From NCBI RefSeq assembly GCF_000022525.1, contig NC_013009.1, positions 744,001 to 808,000 of the forward strand: a stretch of 64,000 bases of DNA, read 5' to 3'. The notes below the pieces were generated by a model. The model saw only the letters and a list, made by a program, of their open reading frames with translations, was not told the DNA's origin and ran no database searches. This document shows, in pieces, positions 55,233-63,881 of this stretch. Position 1 is the first letter of the stretch. Each line of letters starts with the position of its first letter. Source of the stretch: Neorickettsia risticii str. Illinois. Lineage in GTDB: Bacteria > Pseudomonadota > Alphaproteobacteria > Rickettsiales > Anaplasmataceae. The position numbers and the translations under genes are program-made.

Positions 55233-56159
55233 ATGATCAATTATCGTTTTCTAAAAAGTGCTGCATGTCTTTGTTTGCTTGCTCTAGCCCCCACATACGA
55301 AGCCAAAGCCATAGACTCTGAAGTCCAGAAAGAGGAAGTTGGACTTTACGGAAGAGTCTTCAATATAACAAAGCTCTCTGGAGAAAGTAATTTTTTAGAT
55401 ACCGGACGTGCAGCGGTAAATGCCTGGAATGACCAGCATACCGGTACCCCAGATGGCTATCTTAATGGTACTGTGATAAGGGAATTCAGACCTACGCATG
55501 GATTCAACATGATGGGTATCGGTCTAGCAGTCGGCTATCACATCCAAGAAACAAGAATAGAACTTGAAGCCCTGATAAACGGTACAGGTAAGCTCGCTGA
55601 AAGAGCAGAAGAAACTTTCTATGGTGTCGCAGACGTACCATCTAATTTGACAGCTGACAAAGAGAAAAATAAAAAATTAGACGGTATACAATTTGCGCCC
55701 GTCGGACCTATGCAATTCACGGATTTTAGTTACAAGGCCGGCTTATTGAATGTCTACCACGACTTCAGTGCTGGTAAAGTACTAAACATGTTTATAGGAG
55801 GTGGTATCGGGTTTGCTAAGGTCAAATACAAATTATCGGAGGCACAAGACCTAGTTAGTACACCTTTTGTTGCGCAGGGTAAGGTTGGTATCTCCTTTGA
55901 TGTTGATTATCTAAAGAAGGCTGGTGTAGTTCCTTATTTGGGATATACTGCACGCTACTTTGCAGAAAGTGGCACTAAAGAACCAGTAACAGGTTTGGGT
56001 GTGATAAGATCTAAGTCACCTAGTGGTGTTTCCTTAACCAACTGGTTTAGTGATTACGAGGTAGAAACAGCACCAGTAGAAGGTGTAAACTTTGTGCCTA
56101 TAGCAAAACATCTACTTCATAACTTAGAGGTAGGCTTTACATTTTTGCTTGATGCGTAA
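55233..56159 (+). CDS. nsp2: Neorickettsia surface protein 2-type outer-membrane protein
   Basis: A 308-residue outer-membrane protein with a signal peptide ending near residue 26 (TYEAKAIDS) and GGGGG just upstream of the ATG. Beta-barrel alternation is clear, with EEVGLYGRVFNIT at the mature start, FIGGGIGFAKVKY, VVPYLGYTARYF and the conserved C-terminal HNLEVGFTFLLDA. NSP2 is described as a major surface-exposed protein of Neorickettsia. The call relies on order in the array and these motifs. Confidence 0.85.
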   Translation: MINYRFLKSAACLCLLALAPTYEAKAIDSEVQKEEVGLYGRVFNITKLSGESNFLDTGRAAVNAWNDQHTGTPDGYLNGTVIREFRPTHGFNMMGIGLAVGYHIQETRIELEALINGTGKLAERAEETFYGVADVPSNLTADKEKNKKLDGIQFAPVGPMQFTDFSYKAGLLNVYHDFSAGKVLNMFIGGGIGFAKVKYKLSEAQDLVSTPFVAQGKVGISFDVDYLKKAGVVPYLGYTARYFAESGTKEPVTGLGVIRSKSPSGVSLTNWFSDYEVETAPVEGVNFVPIAKHLLHNLEVGFTFLLDA

Positions 56160-56178
56160 TGCCTTATTTGCTCAAATT

Positions 56179-56210
56179 GGAAGATAGATTTCCTAGGAAA
56201 TCTATCTTCC
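56179..56210. terminator. Perfect 32-bp palindrome after nsp2
   Basis: The sequence is fully self-complementary over 32 bp (arms GGAAGATAGATTTCCT and its complement, no loop), 20 bp after the nsp2 stop. It would form a stable hairpin in RNA. No T-run follows, so it may be a terminator, an mRNA-stabilising 3' end or a protein-binding site. Confidence 0.6.
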
Positions 56211-56527
56211 TTAATGTGAAATCATATCTGGCTGGTGTATATCAAATAAGACTTCCATTGTGTTGGATGTATCCCGCAGAATGGAATCATAAAAAAAGAA
56301 CTCTGCTTGGGTTTTCTTCATTTTGTCCGATTTGAGAGTCGTTTTCAGGTGCTTGTTTATGGATTTACCTAAATCTGAGATGTGTTCATATAGGTAAGCT
56401 TGTCACACTAATTGGGTGGTTTTTCGCTCAAAAAATCGAAAAGATCTACTTCAGAAGCCCTTGACGATGGACTTCTTGAAGGGCATGATATAGACTTTCC
56501 CTATGAAACTTCAAAGAGGTGAACTAA
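56211..56527. other. nsp2-nsp3 intergenic region
   Basis: About 317 bp without a gene. It contains GCCCTT...AAGGGC arms near 56458-56484 that could pair, and a good Shine-Dalgarno (AGAGGTGA) directly before nsp3. The long leader suggests separate transcription of nsp3. Confidence 0.4.
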
Positions 56528-57256
56528 ATGATAAATAGAAAGTTCCTAGTGGGTGTTGCCCTTATGGGTACACTTGCGTGCGCATCTCCTTCTTACGCGC
56601 AGGGTGGTGCGGAAGGTTTCGCTGAAGAAGCGGATGTATTTTACGCTAAAGTTGGTTATGCTCCTGGCATGATGCAGGAGACTGAATGGAGTGGCGATGC
56701 CTATGCCGTTAATGCTACTGCAGCTGATAAGAAAGCATTTAAGCCAAAATATGATTTCGGACTCATGGGCGGGTCTGGTTCACTCGGATATTACTTTGGC
56801 GGTATGAGAGTTGAGATTGAGGGTAGTGTACATAAAGTTGCTGCTGAAAAAGATACTAAGTTGTCTGCGAAGCTTCCTTCTAATGCGACGTCCACTAATG
56901 CAACTTATAAGGGTGCAACCTTTGTTGGTGGCGTGCTTAGCGTAAACTATGACGTTGCAGTTACTGATTATATTAGTCCATACTTTGGTGTGGGTTTTGG
57001 TGCGCACAGAGTGGCTTTGGATTTTGAAAAATCTGAGTCAGTTACCGCCTACCACCTTGCTTCTCAGTTGAAAGCTGGTGTTAACGTGACCGGTTTGACT
57101 TCTGTTGTGCCTTACGTCGGATATAAGTTTACGTACCTCAACGAGAGGGAGTACACAGGCGCAAAAGCAGATGATGGCACTACCACCTTTGCACCTAAAG
57201 TTGCACACATGGTACACAACTTTGAGGTCGGTGTGATGGTACCTATGAATGCATAA
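56528..57256 (+). CDS. nsp3: Neorickettsia surface protein 3-type outer-membrane protein
   Basis: A 242-residue outer-membrane protein with a clean signal peptide (cleavage near SYAQG, residue 25) and a Shine-Dalgarno AGAGGTGA. The mature protein has a barrel-like pattern: DVFYAKVGYAPGM, YISPYFGVGFGAHRV, VVPYVGYKFTYL and the conserved C-terminal HNFEVGVMVPMNA. Third member of the array. A promoter of its own is likely given the long spacer. Confidence 0.85.
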   Translation: MINRKFLVGVALMGTLACASPSYAQGGAEGFAEEADVFYAKVGYAPGMMQETEWSGDAYAVNATAADKKAFKPKYDFGLMGGSGSLGYYFGGMRVEIEGSVHKVAAEKDTKLSAKLPSNATSTNATYKGATFVGGVLSVNYDVAVTDYISPYFGVGFGAHRVALDFEKSESVTAYHLASQLKAGVNVTGLTSVVPYVGYKFTYLNEREYTGAKADDGTTTFAPKVAHMVHNFEVGVMVPMNA

Positions 57257-57316
57257 TTCTTAGTTCTTCTTGCTGCGGGGTGGAGCTTTTATACCGCTGA
57301 TTTTGTGTAGGTACGC

Positions 57317-57640
57317 ATGCTGTTTTTGATTGTTTTACAATTTATTGTTGCGGTCCTAATTGTGATATTGGTCCTGTGCCAAAATTCAGGTTCCAGTGTC
57401 CCTGGTGCTCTTACCTCCGGACGTAGGGGTCTTTTTCCTGTCAGAAGTGCGTCTGGTTTGTTTGTTAGGTTTACCTGGGTCCTCTTGCTTTTATTCTTCC
57501 TGAACACCATATTTCTCGGAAGGTTGAATTTTGCTTCGAACACCGAGGTTATAGTAGGCGAGGTGGAGGGAGAATTAGAGAGGGCCCTAGAAGCAGATCA
57601 TAGGGAAACTGAAGATGTTGACTACACCTCTTCCGAGTAA
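57317..57640 (+). CDS. secG: Protein translocase subunit SecG
   Basis: A 107-residue membrane protein with two hydrophobic segments (about 2-22 and 52-76). LVLCQNSGSSVPGALTSG resembles the SecG loop (usually QxxKGxGLGAxFGGG). SecG supports SecYEG export. It is followed by an acidic tail and overlaps pyrG by 26 bp; the secG-pyrG order occurs in other alphaproteobacteria. Confidence 0.82.
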   Translation: MLFLIVLQFIVAVLIVILVLCQNSGSSVPGALTSGRRGLFPVRSASGLFVRFTWVLLLLFFLNTIFLGRLNFASNTEVIVGEVEGELERALEADHRETEDVDYTSSE

Positions 57641-59279
57641 AGTCCCCTGTGCCTTTATATTTGTTACGGGGGGTGTTTCGTCATCTGTTGGTAAGGGGCT
57701 TACGACTTCCGCCTTGGCATCTTTGATGCAGTCTATGGGATTTCGTGTTTGCATCAGAAAAATGGACCCTTACCTCAATGTCGATCCTGGAACTATGAGT
57801 CCGCTGCAGCATGGTGAAGTCTTCGTCACTGAGGATGGAACTGAAGCTGACCTCGATCTTGGACATTACGAGCGATTTACTGGAATAAATTGTACCCGTT
57901 ACGATAGTACGACGGCAGGTAGAGTATATGTTGATCTTATAGAGCGTGAGCGGAATGGTGAGTATCTTGGTGCGACTGTTCAAGTTATACCTCATGTAAC
58001 AAATCTTATTAAGAACTTTATTTACTGGGGATCTGACCAATACGATGTGATACTGTGTGAGATTGGTGGTACAGTTGGAGATATTGAGGGACAACCATTT
58101 TTTGAATCCGCAAGGCAGGTTGCCTACGAAGTTGGAAAGGAAAATGTTATATACGTGCATCTTACCCTTGTTCCCTACTTGAAAGCCTCTGGTGAGCTTA
58201 AAACAAAACCCTCTCAACACTCTGTCAAAGCACTGAATGCTTTAGGTATACAGCCCGATTTCTTAATATGCAGAACACAGTCGGCACAGATGTCTGCTGC
58301 GGACAAAAGGAAGATAGCCCTATTTTGTAATGTTAAGGAGGGTAACGTTATAGAAGCGCAGGACGTGGACAACATATATAAGATCCCTCTAATCTATAAA
58401 GAGCAGGGACTTGACACAAAAATAAGCGCACTTCTCGGACACGGTCCCCTGGAGGCGGACGTATCTCACTGGAAAGAGATTGTAGAAAGAACACGGTCTC
58501 TTGCAAACAGTGGTAAAAAGCTTTCTGTAGCGATAATCGGTAAGTACTCGGGTTTGTGCGATGCCTACATTTCAGTTGATGCTGCTTTGCAGCACGCTGC
58601 TTTCGCTGTAGGAGTAAATTTGTCTGTCCAGATTATAGACGCACGAGGGGAAAACATGTCCGACCTTTCAAAGTTTGACATGATACTCATCCCAGGTGGT
58701 TTTGGTAATAACGGAATAGACGGCAAGCTATTAGCAATAACGCATGCAAGAGTTAATAATGTTCCTTTTTTGGGTATTTGCTTTGGTTTTCAGTTAGCAA
58801 TTTTAGAATTTGCAAGGAATGTTGTTGGAATTAAAGATGCTGATTCAACGGAGTTTAACAAAAATTGTAAAGCACCTGTAATTTGCTTTTTAGACGAGTG
58901 GCACCGTTCAGACTCATCTGTGGAAAGACGCGATCAATCCTCGCAACTTGGCGGCACGATGCGTCTTGGCAAGTATAATTGTGTTTTAAAGAAGGGATCG
59001 AAGGCTTACACAATTTACAATGAAACAGAAGTAATTGCGGAACGGCATAGGCACAGATACGAGGCTAATCCGCATTATCTGCCTGAACTGGAAAGAAAAG
59101 GTATGCTTTTTTCTGGACATTCAGAGAGAGGTTGCAATATTCCAGAAATCCTTGAACTCACAGATCATCCTTGGTTTCTGGGGGTGCAGTTCCACCCGGA
59201 ATTCAAATCCAGGATATTTAAACCACACCCACTGTTCTTGTCATTTGTAAAAGCAGGATTGCTACGTAAGTACAGCTGA
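57615..59279 (+). CDS. pyrG: CTP synthase
   Basis: CTP synthase aminates UTP to CTP using glutamine. The 554-residue length is standard. The synthase domain starts FIFVTGGVSSSVGKGLT, with MDPYLNVDPGTMSP. The class I glutamine amidotransferase domain holds the nucleophile in GICFGFQLA (where GICLGMQ is usual), then HRHRYEANP and the catalytic HPE in QFHPEFKSR. The start ATG lies inside the secG end, so translational coupling is likely. Confidence 0.97.
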   Translation: MLTTPLPSKVPCAFIFVTGGVSSSVGKGLTTSALASLMQSMGFRVCIRKMDPYLNVDPGTMSPLQHGEVFVTEDGTEADLDLGHYERFTGINCTRYDSTTAGRVYVDLIERERNGEYLGATVQVIPHVTNLIKNFIYWGSDQYDVILCEIGGTVGDIEGQPFFESARQVAYEVGKENVIYVHLTLVPYLKASGELKTKPSQHSVKALNALGIQPDFLICRTQSAQMSAADKRKIALFCNVKEGNVIEAQDVDNIYKIPLIYKEQGLDTKISALLGHGPLEADVSHWKEIVERTRSLANSGKKLSVAIIGKYSGLCDAYISVDAALQHAAFAVGVNLSVQIIDARGENMSDLSKFDMILIPGGFGNNGIDGKLLAITHARVNNVPFLGICFGFQLAILEFARNVVGIKDADSTEFNKNCKAPVICFLDEWHRSDSSVERRDQSSQLGGTMRLGKYNCVLKKGSKAYTIYNETEVIAERHRHRYEANPHYLPELERKGMLFSGHSERGCNIPEILELTDHPWFLGVQFHPEFKSRIFKPHPLFLSFVKAGLLRKYS

Positions 59280-59361
59280 TACAAAAGTACACACGGCGAA
59301 CCTAGTCTTTTACTCGAATTTATGCTAGAATTGGTAAGTGAGAGGAAGATCAGAAAGGCTG

Positions 59362-59434
59362 TGGAGGCAACAGGAGTTGAACCTGCGACCTTCTGGGTGC
59401 AAACCAGATGCTCTACCAGCTGAGCTATACCCCC
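59362..59434 (-). tRNA. tRNA-Ala (anticodon TGC)
   Basis: A 73-nt cloverleaf on the minus strand: acceptor GGGGGTA pairs with TGCCTCC (G-U pairs included), anticodon loop TTTGCAC contains TGC, T-arm CAGGTTCAACTCCTG, discriminator A. CCA is not encoded. Confidence 0.94.
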
Positions 59435-59442
59435 CTTGGCAC

Positions 59443-59471
59443 ATTAGAAACGATCATGATGTAGATGTCAA
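59443..59471 (-). promoter_or_regulatory. Strong sigma70-type promoter of tRNA-Ala
   Basis: On the minus strand TTGACA (perfect consensus) and TCTAAT are separated by exactly 17 bp, nine nt before the tRNA 5' end. Confidence 0.75.
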
Positions 59472-59580
59472 GCTGCGGTGGTGTGTTTCTCATTATAAGG
59501 TTTTTTTCTTTACGTTTTTATAAATTTATTAGCACTAAAATACCAGAGATAGGCTCAGGTTACGATCTTACTAATCACAT

Positions 59581-61584
59581 ATGCAGTCATCAAGATCATT
59601 CTCCCCATTACGTGCAACTACCTCACTGATGGACTTCATCGTGGAAGCTACAGAACAAAACTTCAGCTACGAGGAAGCGTTACTCATACTCAAGGAAGCT
59701 GCAGATGCTGATAGGGAGATAGTATGGAGGAAAGATGAGCAAGGAAAAAAAATAACGCGTTACGACCCCTTAGCAGCACAAAACGAAAGATCACAATCAA
59801 GAAAACTATTCTCGTCGCACGACTACCTGCAACAGGCAATAAATATGTTCAGGGGAGCTGATGAAATAGTTGCTGCTGTGGTTGATAATCCAGTGCAGGG
59901 AGAACTAAGAAGTTGGCTAAAAAGAAGAGCCCTGATTATCCTAACGGCTGGATTGCCTCGGTATAATGAAAAAGCATGCCAGGAACTTCTAAAGACGTTT
60001 AATACCGAAGTTTGTAAAATACTTCAGAGACATGCACTGCCATCACTCACACTAAAAAAAGTTTCCGCGCTGTTAAGAAAGGCTGAATCTTACGCTCCTC
60101 TAGGAGATGCGCACCACTATTCAGTAGAGACAGTTACGAGAATTGGGAATAACATTATTTTTCAAGCTGATGTCCCAGTTACAGAAACAACGGAAAACCA
60201 GAAGCGGCTTTTACAGGATTATGAAACTCAGGCCTGGTATCAGTCTTTACACCCTGTTGAACAAGCCCTATTCAGAAGGCATGTAGGTGCCCTCACGGAT
60301 AGCAAGCATATTCCCTCAGTATATTTAAGAGGTATACCCTGTCTACGTAATGGTTACAGAAAGGTACTTACAAAGTTCACCATAGACGATTCGGGCAATA
60401 TCACCGGTAGAACTCCTCTAACTAGTTACACACACAGTGCATCACTCGCTGCTACGCAGGAACACAGACAGCTAAGATTACAGCTAGCTAGTGAAAACTA
60501 TCAGCAACTATGTCGTGCTAATCCTGGAAAAAATGTGAGCGTACTCACCTTGTGTGCGAGAGTTCCACTCCAGGGATTCATCGACAGATTTTGTCCTAAG
60601 CTGAGCTCGAATATCCTAGACACCTACGTAGTCGACACCACAGAAAGTGCTGTTGGCCGGGAAAATACACACGTCATACCAATTAACGCACTTAGGTTTA
60701 TCAGTAAAAACACAATATCCAAGACTTGCGACAAGCTAATAGGTGAGTACGTTCAAAGAGCTGGGATAAGTATGAACCCCCAATACCAAGACTTGTTACG
60801 GTACCTCACTCAGAACACTAGCACTTGGAGTACAAGAGCCTATAGGCACGCATGTGATAGCATAACCAACCTACCAACTCGGGAAGAAAGAGCTCTAGCA
60901 AAGGAAATGGTCGAGCTCAGAAGGCTTGAGCTCAAACAAGGTGGCTTTCTTGGTAGGCTTACTTCGCTCTTCGAAGTGCTGACCTCAGCGTTTAGAAGCA
61001 CTCCTAGGAATAGAAACGCAAGAATCGCGGCTAAAGTCACTGCACTATGGGAACAGGTGTGTGATAATGAGGTCTTATGCGTCTCGTGTAAAAGCGGTAA
61101 GGATCGCACCGGATACGTTACAACTTCAGCAGACGCAATCGCATCTGCAATGTATACTCCAGAACTGCAACTAGGTACAATACAAGGGGCACTAGTCAGG
61201 AATGGTCATACGCAATTTCTCGCTTCACACAGTGGAGGAAAGACCGGATGCTTCGGCCTAAAGCCGGTACAAGTAGATGCTGTTGAAGGAATAGGAGGAG
61301 AAAACTGTAGCTCTCTGTTTACAAGCGCTGCAAGAAGCAGCAGCTCAATTTCTTTGGTTGATACACACGTCACTACAGGTGGCACTCCAGATGCACGACC
61401 AAGATTCCCCTTAAAACGCACAAGAACGGAAAGCACAACTTCATCTTCTGATTCGCTTTGCACCCTATCTTCTCGTACTAGCAGCGCATCACAAGAAGAA
61501 CACCCAGATACAGGTCTTATAGATTTAACTGTACAACGTGGAATTGAGTCTCAGCAACAAGCAAGCCAGTCAGCCCGCAAATAA
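59581..61584 (+). CDS. Candidate phosphoinositide phosphatase (SopB/INPP4-like CX5R loop), possible T4SS effector
   Basis: A 667-residue soluble protein without signal peptide or membrane helix. The key motif is the CX5R phosphatase loop CKSGKDRTG at residues 503-511 (nucleophile C503, phosphate-binding R509). The CKSxKDR form is the one in Salmonella SopB, Shigella IpgD and eukaryotic INPP4 phosphoinositide phosphatases. It differs from typical protein tyrosine phosphatases (HCxAGxxRS). Residues 1-500 look helical, with a possible substrate-recognition half. The C-terminus from about 580 is Ser/Thr-rich and disordered, ending QSARK. No Shine-Dalgarno is seen. It stands alone between tRNA-Ala and nusB. 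The effector role is inference; no family search was possible. Confidence 0.7.
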   Translation: MQSSRSFSPLRATTSLMDFIVEATEQNFSYEEALLILKEAADADREIVWRKDEQGKKITRYDPLAAQNERSQSRKLFSSHDYLQQAINMFRGADEIVAAVVDNPVQGELRSWLKRRALIILTAGLPRYNEKACQELLKTFNTEVCKILQRHALPSLTLKKVSALLRKAESYAPLGDAHHYSVETVTRIGNNIIFQADVPVTETTENQKRLLQDYETQAWYQSLHPVEQALFRRHVGALTDSKHIPSVYLRGIPCLRNGYRKVLTKFTIDDSGNITGRTPLTSYTHSASLAATQEHRQLRLQLASENYQQLCRANPGKNVSVLTLCARVPLQGFIDRFCPKLSSNILDTYVVDTTESAVGRENTHVIPINALRFISKNTISKTCDKLIGEYVQRAGISMNPQYQDLLRYLTQNTSTWSTRAYRHACDSITNLPTREERALAKEMVELRRLELKQGGFLGRLTSLFEVLTSAFRSTPRNRNARIAAKVTALWEQVCDNEVLCVSCKSGKDRTGYVTTSADAIASAMYTPELQLGTIQGALVRNGHTQFLASHSGGKTGCFGLKPVQVDAVEGIGGENCSSLFTSAARSSSSISLVDTHVTTGGTPDARPRFPLKRTRTESTTSSSDSLCTLSSRTSSASQEEHPDTGLIDLTVQRGIESQQQASQSARK

Positions 61585-61591
61585 AGTTTAC

Positions 61592-62017
61592 CTACTTTCC
61601 TTGAATTTCGCTTGTCAGCTTCTCCAGTATTGCGTTGATAAAACCAACTTCCTTTACTGGTAGAAAGAGTCTTCCCAAACTTACGTATTCATTAATGACA
61701 AGATTTTTTTGCGCAATATTGCTTAGCCGGAGTTCGGATATGGCAACCCTCAAGAGAGATAGCTTGAGATTATCCATTCTATCAATCTCCCACTCTTCAG
61801 ATAAGAAGCGCCCTATAAGCTCTGTATCCGCTTTTATATTAGCAAAACATAAACCTAAGATAGAATTGAGTAACCCAAGATCATATCGCCTCATATAGGG
61901 TACCTCTTGCAGCTCTAAGGCCCTACTAATAAGCTCTGGCTGAGGCAAATCAGAAAAATAACTTGAGTAGCACACTTCAATAGACAATAATCTGGCAACC
62001 CTTTTCTCACTCGGCAT
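61592..62017 (-). CDS. nusB: Transcription antitermination protein NusB
   Basis: NusB joins S10 on boxA RNA during rRNA transcription antitermination. I start at the ATG at 62017 with the strong Shine-Dalgarno AAGGAG; a longer frame to 62065 lacks one. The 141 residues begin MPSEKRVARLLSIEVCY, and the C-terminal half INEYVSLGRLF and VGFINAILEKL is the classic NusB pattern. It overlaps the maf end by 11 bp. Confidence 0.93.
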   Translation of the reverse strand: MPSEKRVARLLSIEVCYSSYFSDLPQPELISRALELQEVPYMRRYDLGLLNSILGLCFANIKADTELIGRFLSEEWEIDRMDNLKLSLLRVAISELRLSNIAQKNLVINEYVSLGRLFLPVKEVGFINAILEKLTSEIQGK

Positions 62018-62627
62018 TTTCCACTCCTTGTGAGTAGAGAGCTTCCTTGCTCTGCTGAAATACACCTACAGACCTCAAAAGGGAGATAACTTCATATGCT
62101 GGAAGTCCAACAACATTGAAGTATGAACCCCTGATGAATAAAACGAAGCCCTGTGCCATTCCTTGTATTGAGTAGCCGCCTGCCTTACCAATACCTTCCT
62201 TTGTTTCCAGGTAAAATTCTATCTCTTCATGAGAGAGCCTTTTGAACTTTAGGACAGTCATGACCGTCCTTTGTCTTACCTCACCAGACTTTGTAACCAA
62301 ACAAAGCGAAGTATAAAGTCTGTGTCTCCTTCCACTTAGAAACTCGAGACAATAACGCACATCTTCATCACAACACGCCTTGGGAAGTATCCGTCTACCA
62401 CAGGAAGCTACAGTATCAGCTGTTATTACGTTTTCTTCGTGACAAACTCTTTTAAGCTTAAGTGCTTTTTCGTAAGCCATTCTCTTAGCATAAGTAAGAG
62501 GAAGCTCACCCTTCTTCGGTGACTCATCTATCTCTGGTCCAATGCATCTCTTCGGGAAAAATCCAAGGACCTCAAGGAGCTGAATCCTACACTTTGACGA
62601 AGAACCCAGAATAAAGTCGGAGTGCAT
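62007..62627 (-). CDS. maf: Maf-like nucleotide pyrophosphatase
   Basis: Maf proteins hydrolyse non-canonical nucleoside triphosphates (house-cleaning) and affect septation. In 206 residues the family blocks are LGSSSKCRIQLLE (the substrate loop, where SPRR is usual), DESPKKGELP, ADTVASCGRRILPK and GKAGGYSIQGMAQGF. The substitution of PRR by KCR in the first motif is unusual but the other residues are intact. Translated upstream of nusB with an 11-bp overlap. Confidence 0.9.
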   Translation of the reverse strand: MHSDFILGSSSKCRIQLLEVLGFFPKRCIGPEIDESPKKGELPLTYAKRMAYEKALKLKRVCHEENVITADTVASCGRRILPKACCDEDVRYCLEFLSGRRHRLYTSLCLVTKSGEVRQRTVMTVLKFKRLSHEEIEFYLETKEGIGKAGGYSIQGMAQGFVLFIRGSYFNVVGLPAYEVISLLRSVGVFQQSKEALYSQGVENAE

Positions 62628-62669
62628 ATCACGTAACAGGTAAGTAGAAGGTCAACGTGACTAAGTGAT

Positions 62670-62951
62670 TCATTTTCGTGTCTTACCCTTAGTAGTTCCC
62701 TCACCAAGATCATCCATACGCTTCTTCCGGAATCCCTCTCTTTCGACAATGATCCCCCTATTTGTGTCATACTGAAGAAACATCGAAACAACTACCTTAT
62801 CACTAAGGATAATTTTTATTTTTTTCCTGCGCATTTTACCACAGGAATGCGCCAGTATTTCCCTCCCATTTTCAAGTCTTACTCGAAACTCGGGTCCCCT
62901 AAGGACCTCGATTACCTCACCTACGAAGCGCTTTTCATCTTCTCTAGGCAT
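62670..62951 (-). CDS. infA: Translation initiation factor IF-1
   Basis: IF-1 blocks the ribosomal A site during initiation. The 93-residue S1-fold protein has GEVIEVLRGPEFRVRLENG and AHSCGKMRRKKIKI, as in IF-1. It is about 20 residues longer than the standard 72, the extra being a basic C-terminal tail (KKRMDDLGEGTTKGKTRK). It lies 42 bp upstream of maf and probably heads infA-maf-nusB. Confidence 0.92.
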   Translation of the reverse strand: MPREDEKRFVGEVIEVLRGPEFRVRLENGREILAHSCGKMRRKKIKIILSDKVVVSMFLQYDTNRGIIVEREGFRKKRMDDLGEGTTKGKTRK

Positions 62952-63329
62952 AACAATGCTTCCTCGACATACGGATTTTACAAACTTACAACTCTAACTT
63001 TGTCAAATGAACTTGTACGAAATCTTAACTTGATCTTCATACCAAGTAATGACTCCACCTGTATAATAATTGTTAAAGTTCAGATTAACAACTTCCTCTG
63101 ATCCAGCACAGAGCAATCCAAATACTGAATTATGATAAAAATGTACATTTAGATAATTAAACGCTGATTTAGGACATACCTTAAACCATTCCCCTAGAAT
63201 ATGAGACTTTGCATCCATGAAATCTTAATAAAAAATTCTTTAGTTAATGAAAGGGCTGTTCTTCTTGATACTCTTGCGATTTAGGGTCATTTAGGTTACC
63301 ATGTTTCACCGTCTCTGGCGTTTTCTATT
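62952..63329. other. AT-rich intergenic region, no gene called
   Basis: About 378 bp. A minus-strand frame of 71 codons (63003-63218) ends like an outer-membrane barrel strand (VKISYKFI) but lacks a ribosome binding site and any signal peptide, so it is at most a gene remnant. Confidence 0.4.
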
Positions 63330-63860
63330 ATGGTAAGGATGAATACTCCAGAAGCCTCGCTTGGCTTCAAGGCGCCTCCTTTTTCGATCGAGTTTAGTGG
63401 TTCCGTGTGCTCGCTCTCGAGTATTGCCGGCTCCAGCGGCACGCTAGTGATGTTTATTTGCAACCATTGTCCATATGTAAAACAGATAGTGCGCCAACTT
63501 TCCAAAGATGTAAAATTGATGCAGGAGAGGGGTGTTGGTGTGGTGGCAGTCATGCCTAATGATGTCTCCGCGTACCCAGAAGATTCACCGGAGAAAATGG
63601 CTGACTTTGCACAAGAGTACGGTTTTTCGTTTCCTTACGTCTATGATGCTGAACAAAGCATTGCTGCGAGCTATGGGGCTGTTTGTACGCCGGATTTTTT
63701 CGGTTTTGACAGAAACCTCGAATTACAATACCGTGGCCAGTTCATGGACCTTGCATCGGGAACACACGACCTGCTCGATGCAATGCTTGAGATCGCTGAC
63801 GGTAGAAAAGTTTCGAGGAAACAGAAGCCCAGTATTGGTTGTTCAATAAAGTGGAAATAA
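63330..63860 (+). CDS. Thioredoxin-fold (peroxiredoxin-like) protein
   Basis: A 176-residue redoxin-family protein. The fold starts with the typical peroxiredoxin-like region APPFSIEFSG, and the CNHCPYVKQIV motif holds a C-x2-C pair. VMPNDVSAYPEDSPEKM and CTPDFFGFDRNLEL are typical of the 'PRX_like1' thioredoxin group. No export signal. Role: probably thiol-disulfide or peroxide chemistry in the cytoplasm; the exact substrate is unknown. An ATG at 63339 is an alternative start. Confidence 0.85.
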   Translation: MVRMNTPEASLGFKAPPFSIEFSGSVCSLSSIAGSSGTLVMFICNHCPYVKQIVRQLSKDVKLMQERGVGVVAVMPNDVSAYPEDSPEKMADFAQEYGFSFPYVYDAEQSIAASYGAVCTPDFFGFDRNLELQYRGQFMDLASGTHDLLDAMLEIADGRKVSRKQKPSIGCSIKWK

Positions 63861-63881
63861 TTTTGATGGTACCACCTTTAC

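Noticed and set aside
63003-63218. 71-codon minus-strand frame with a barrel-like end
   Set aside because: The end VKISYKFI resembles an outer-membrane strand, but there is no Shine-Dalgarno, signal peptide or recognisable family; at most a remnant.
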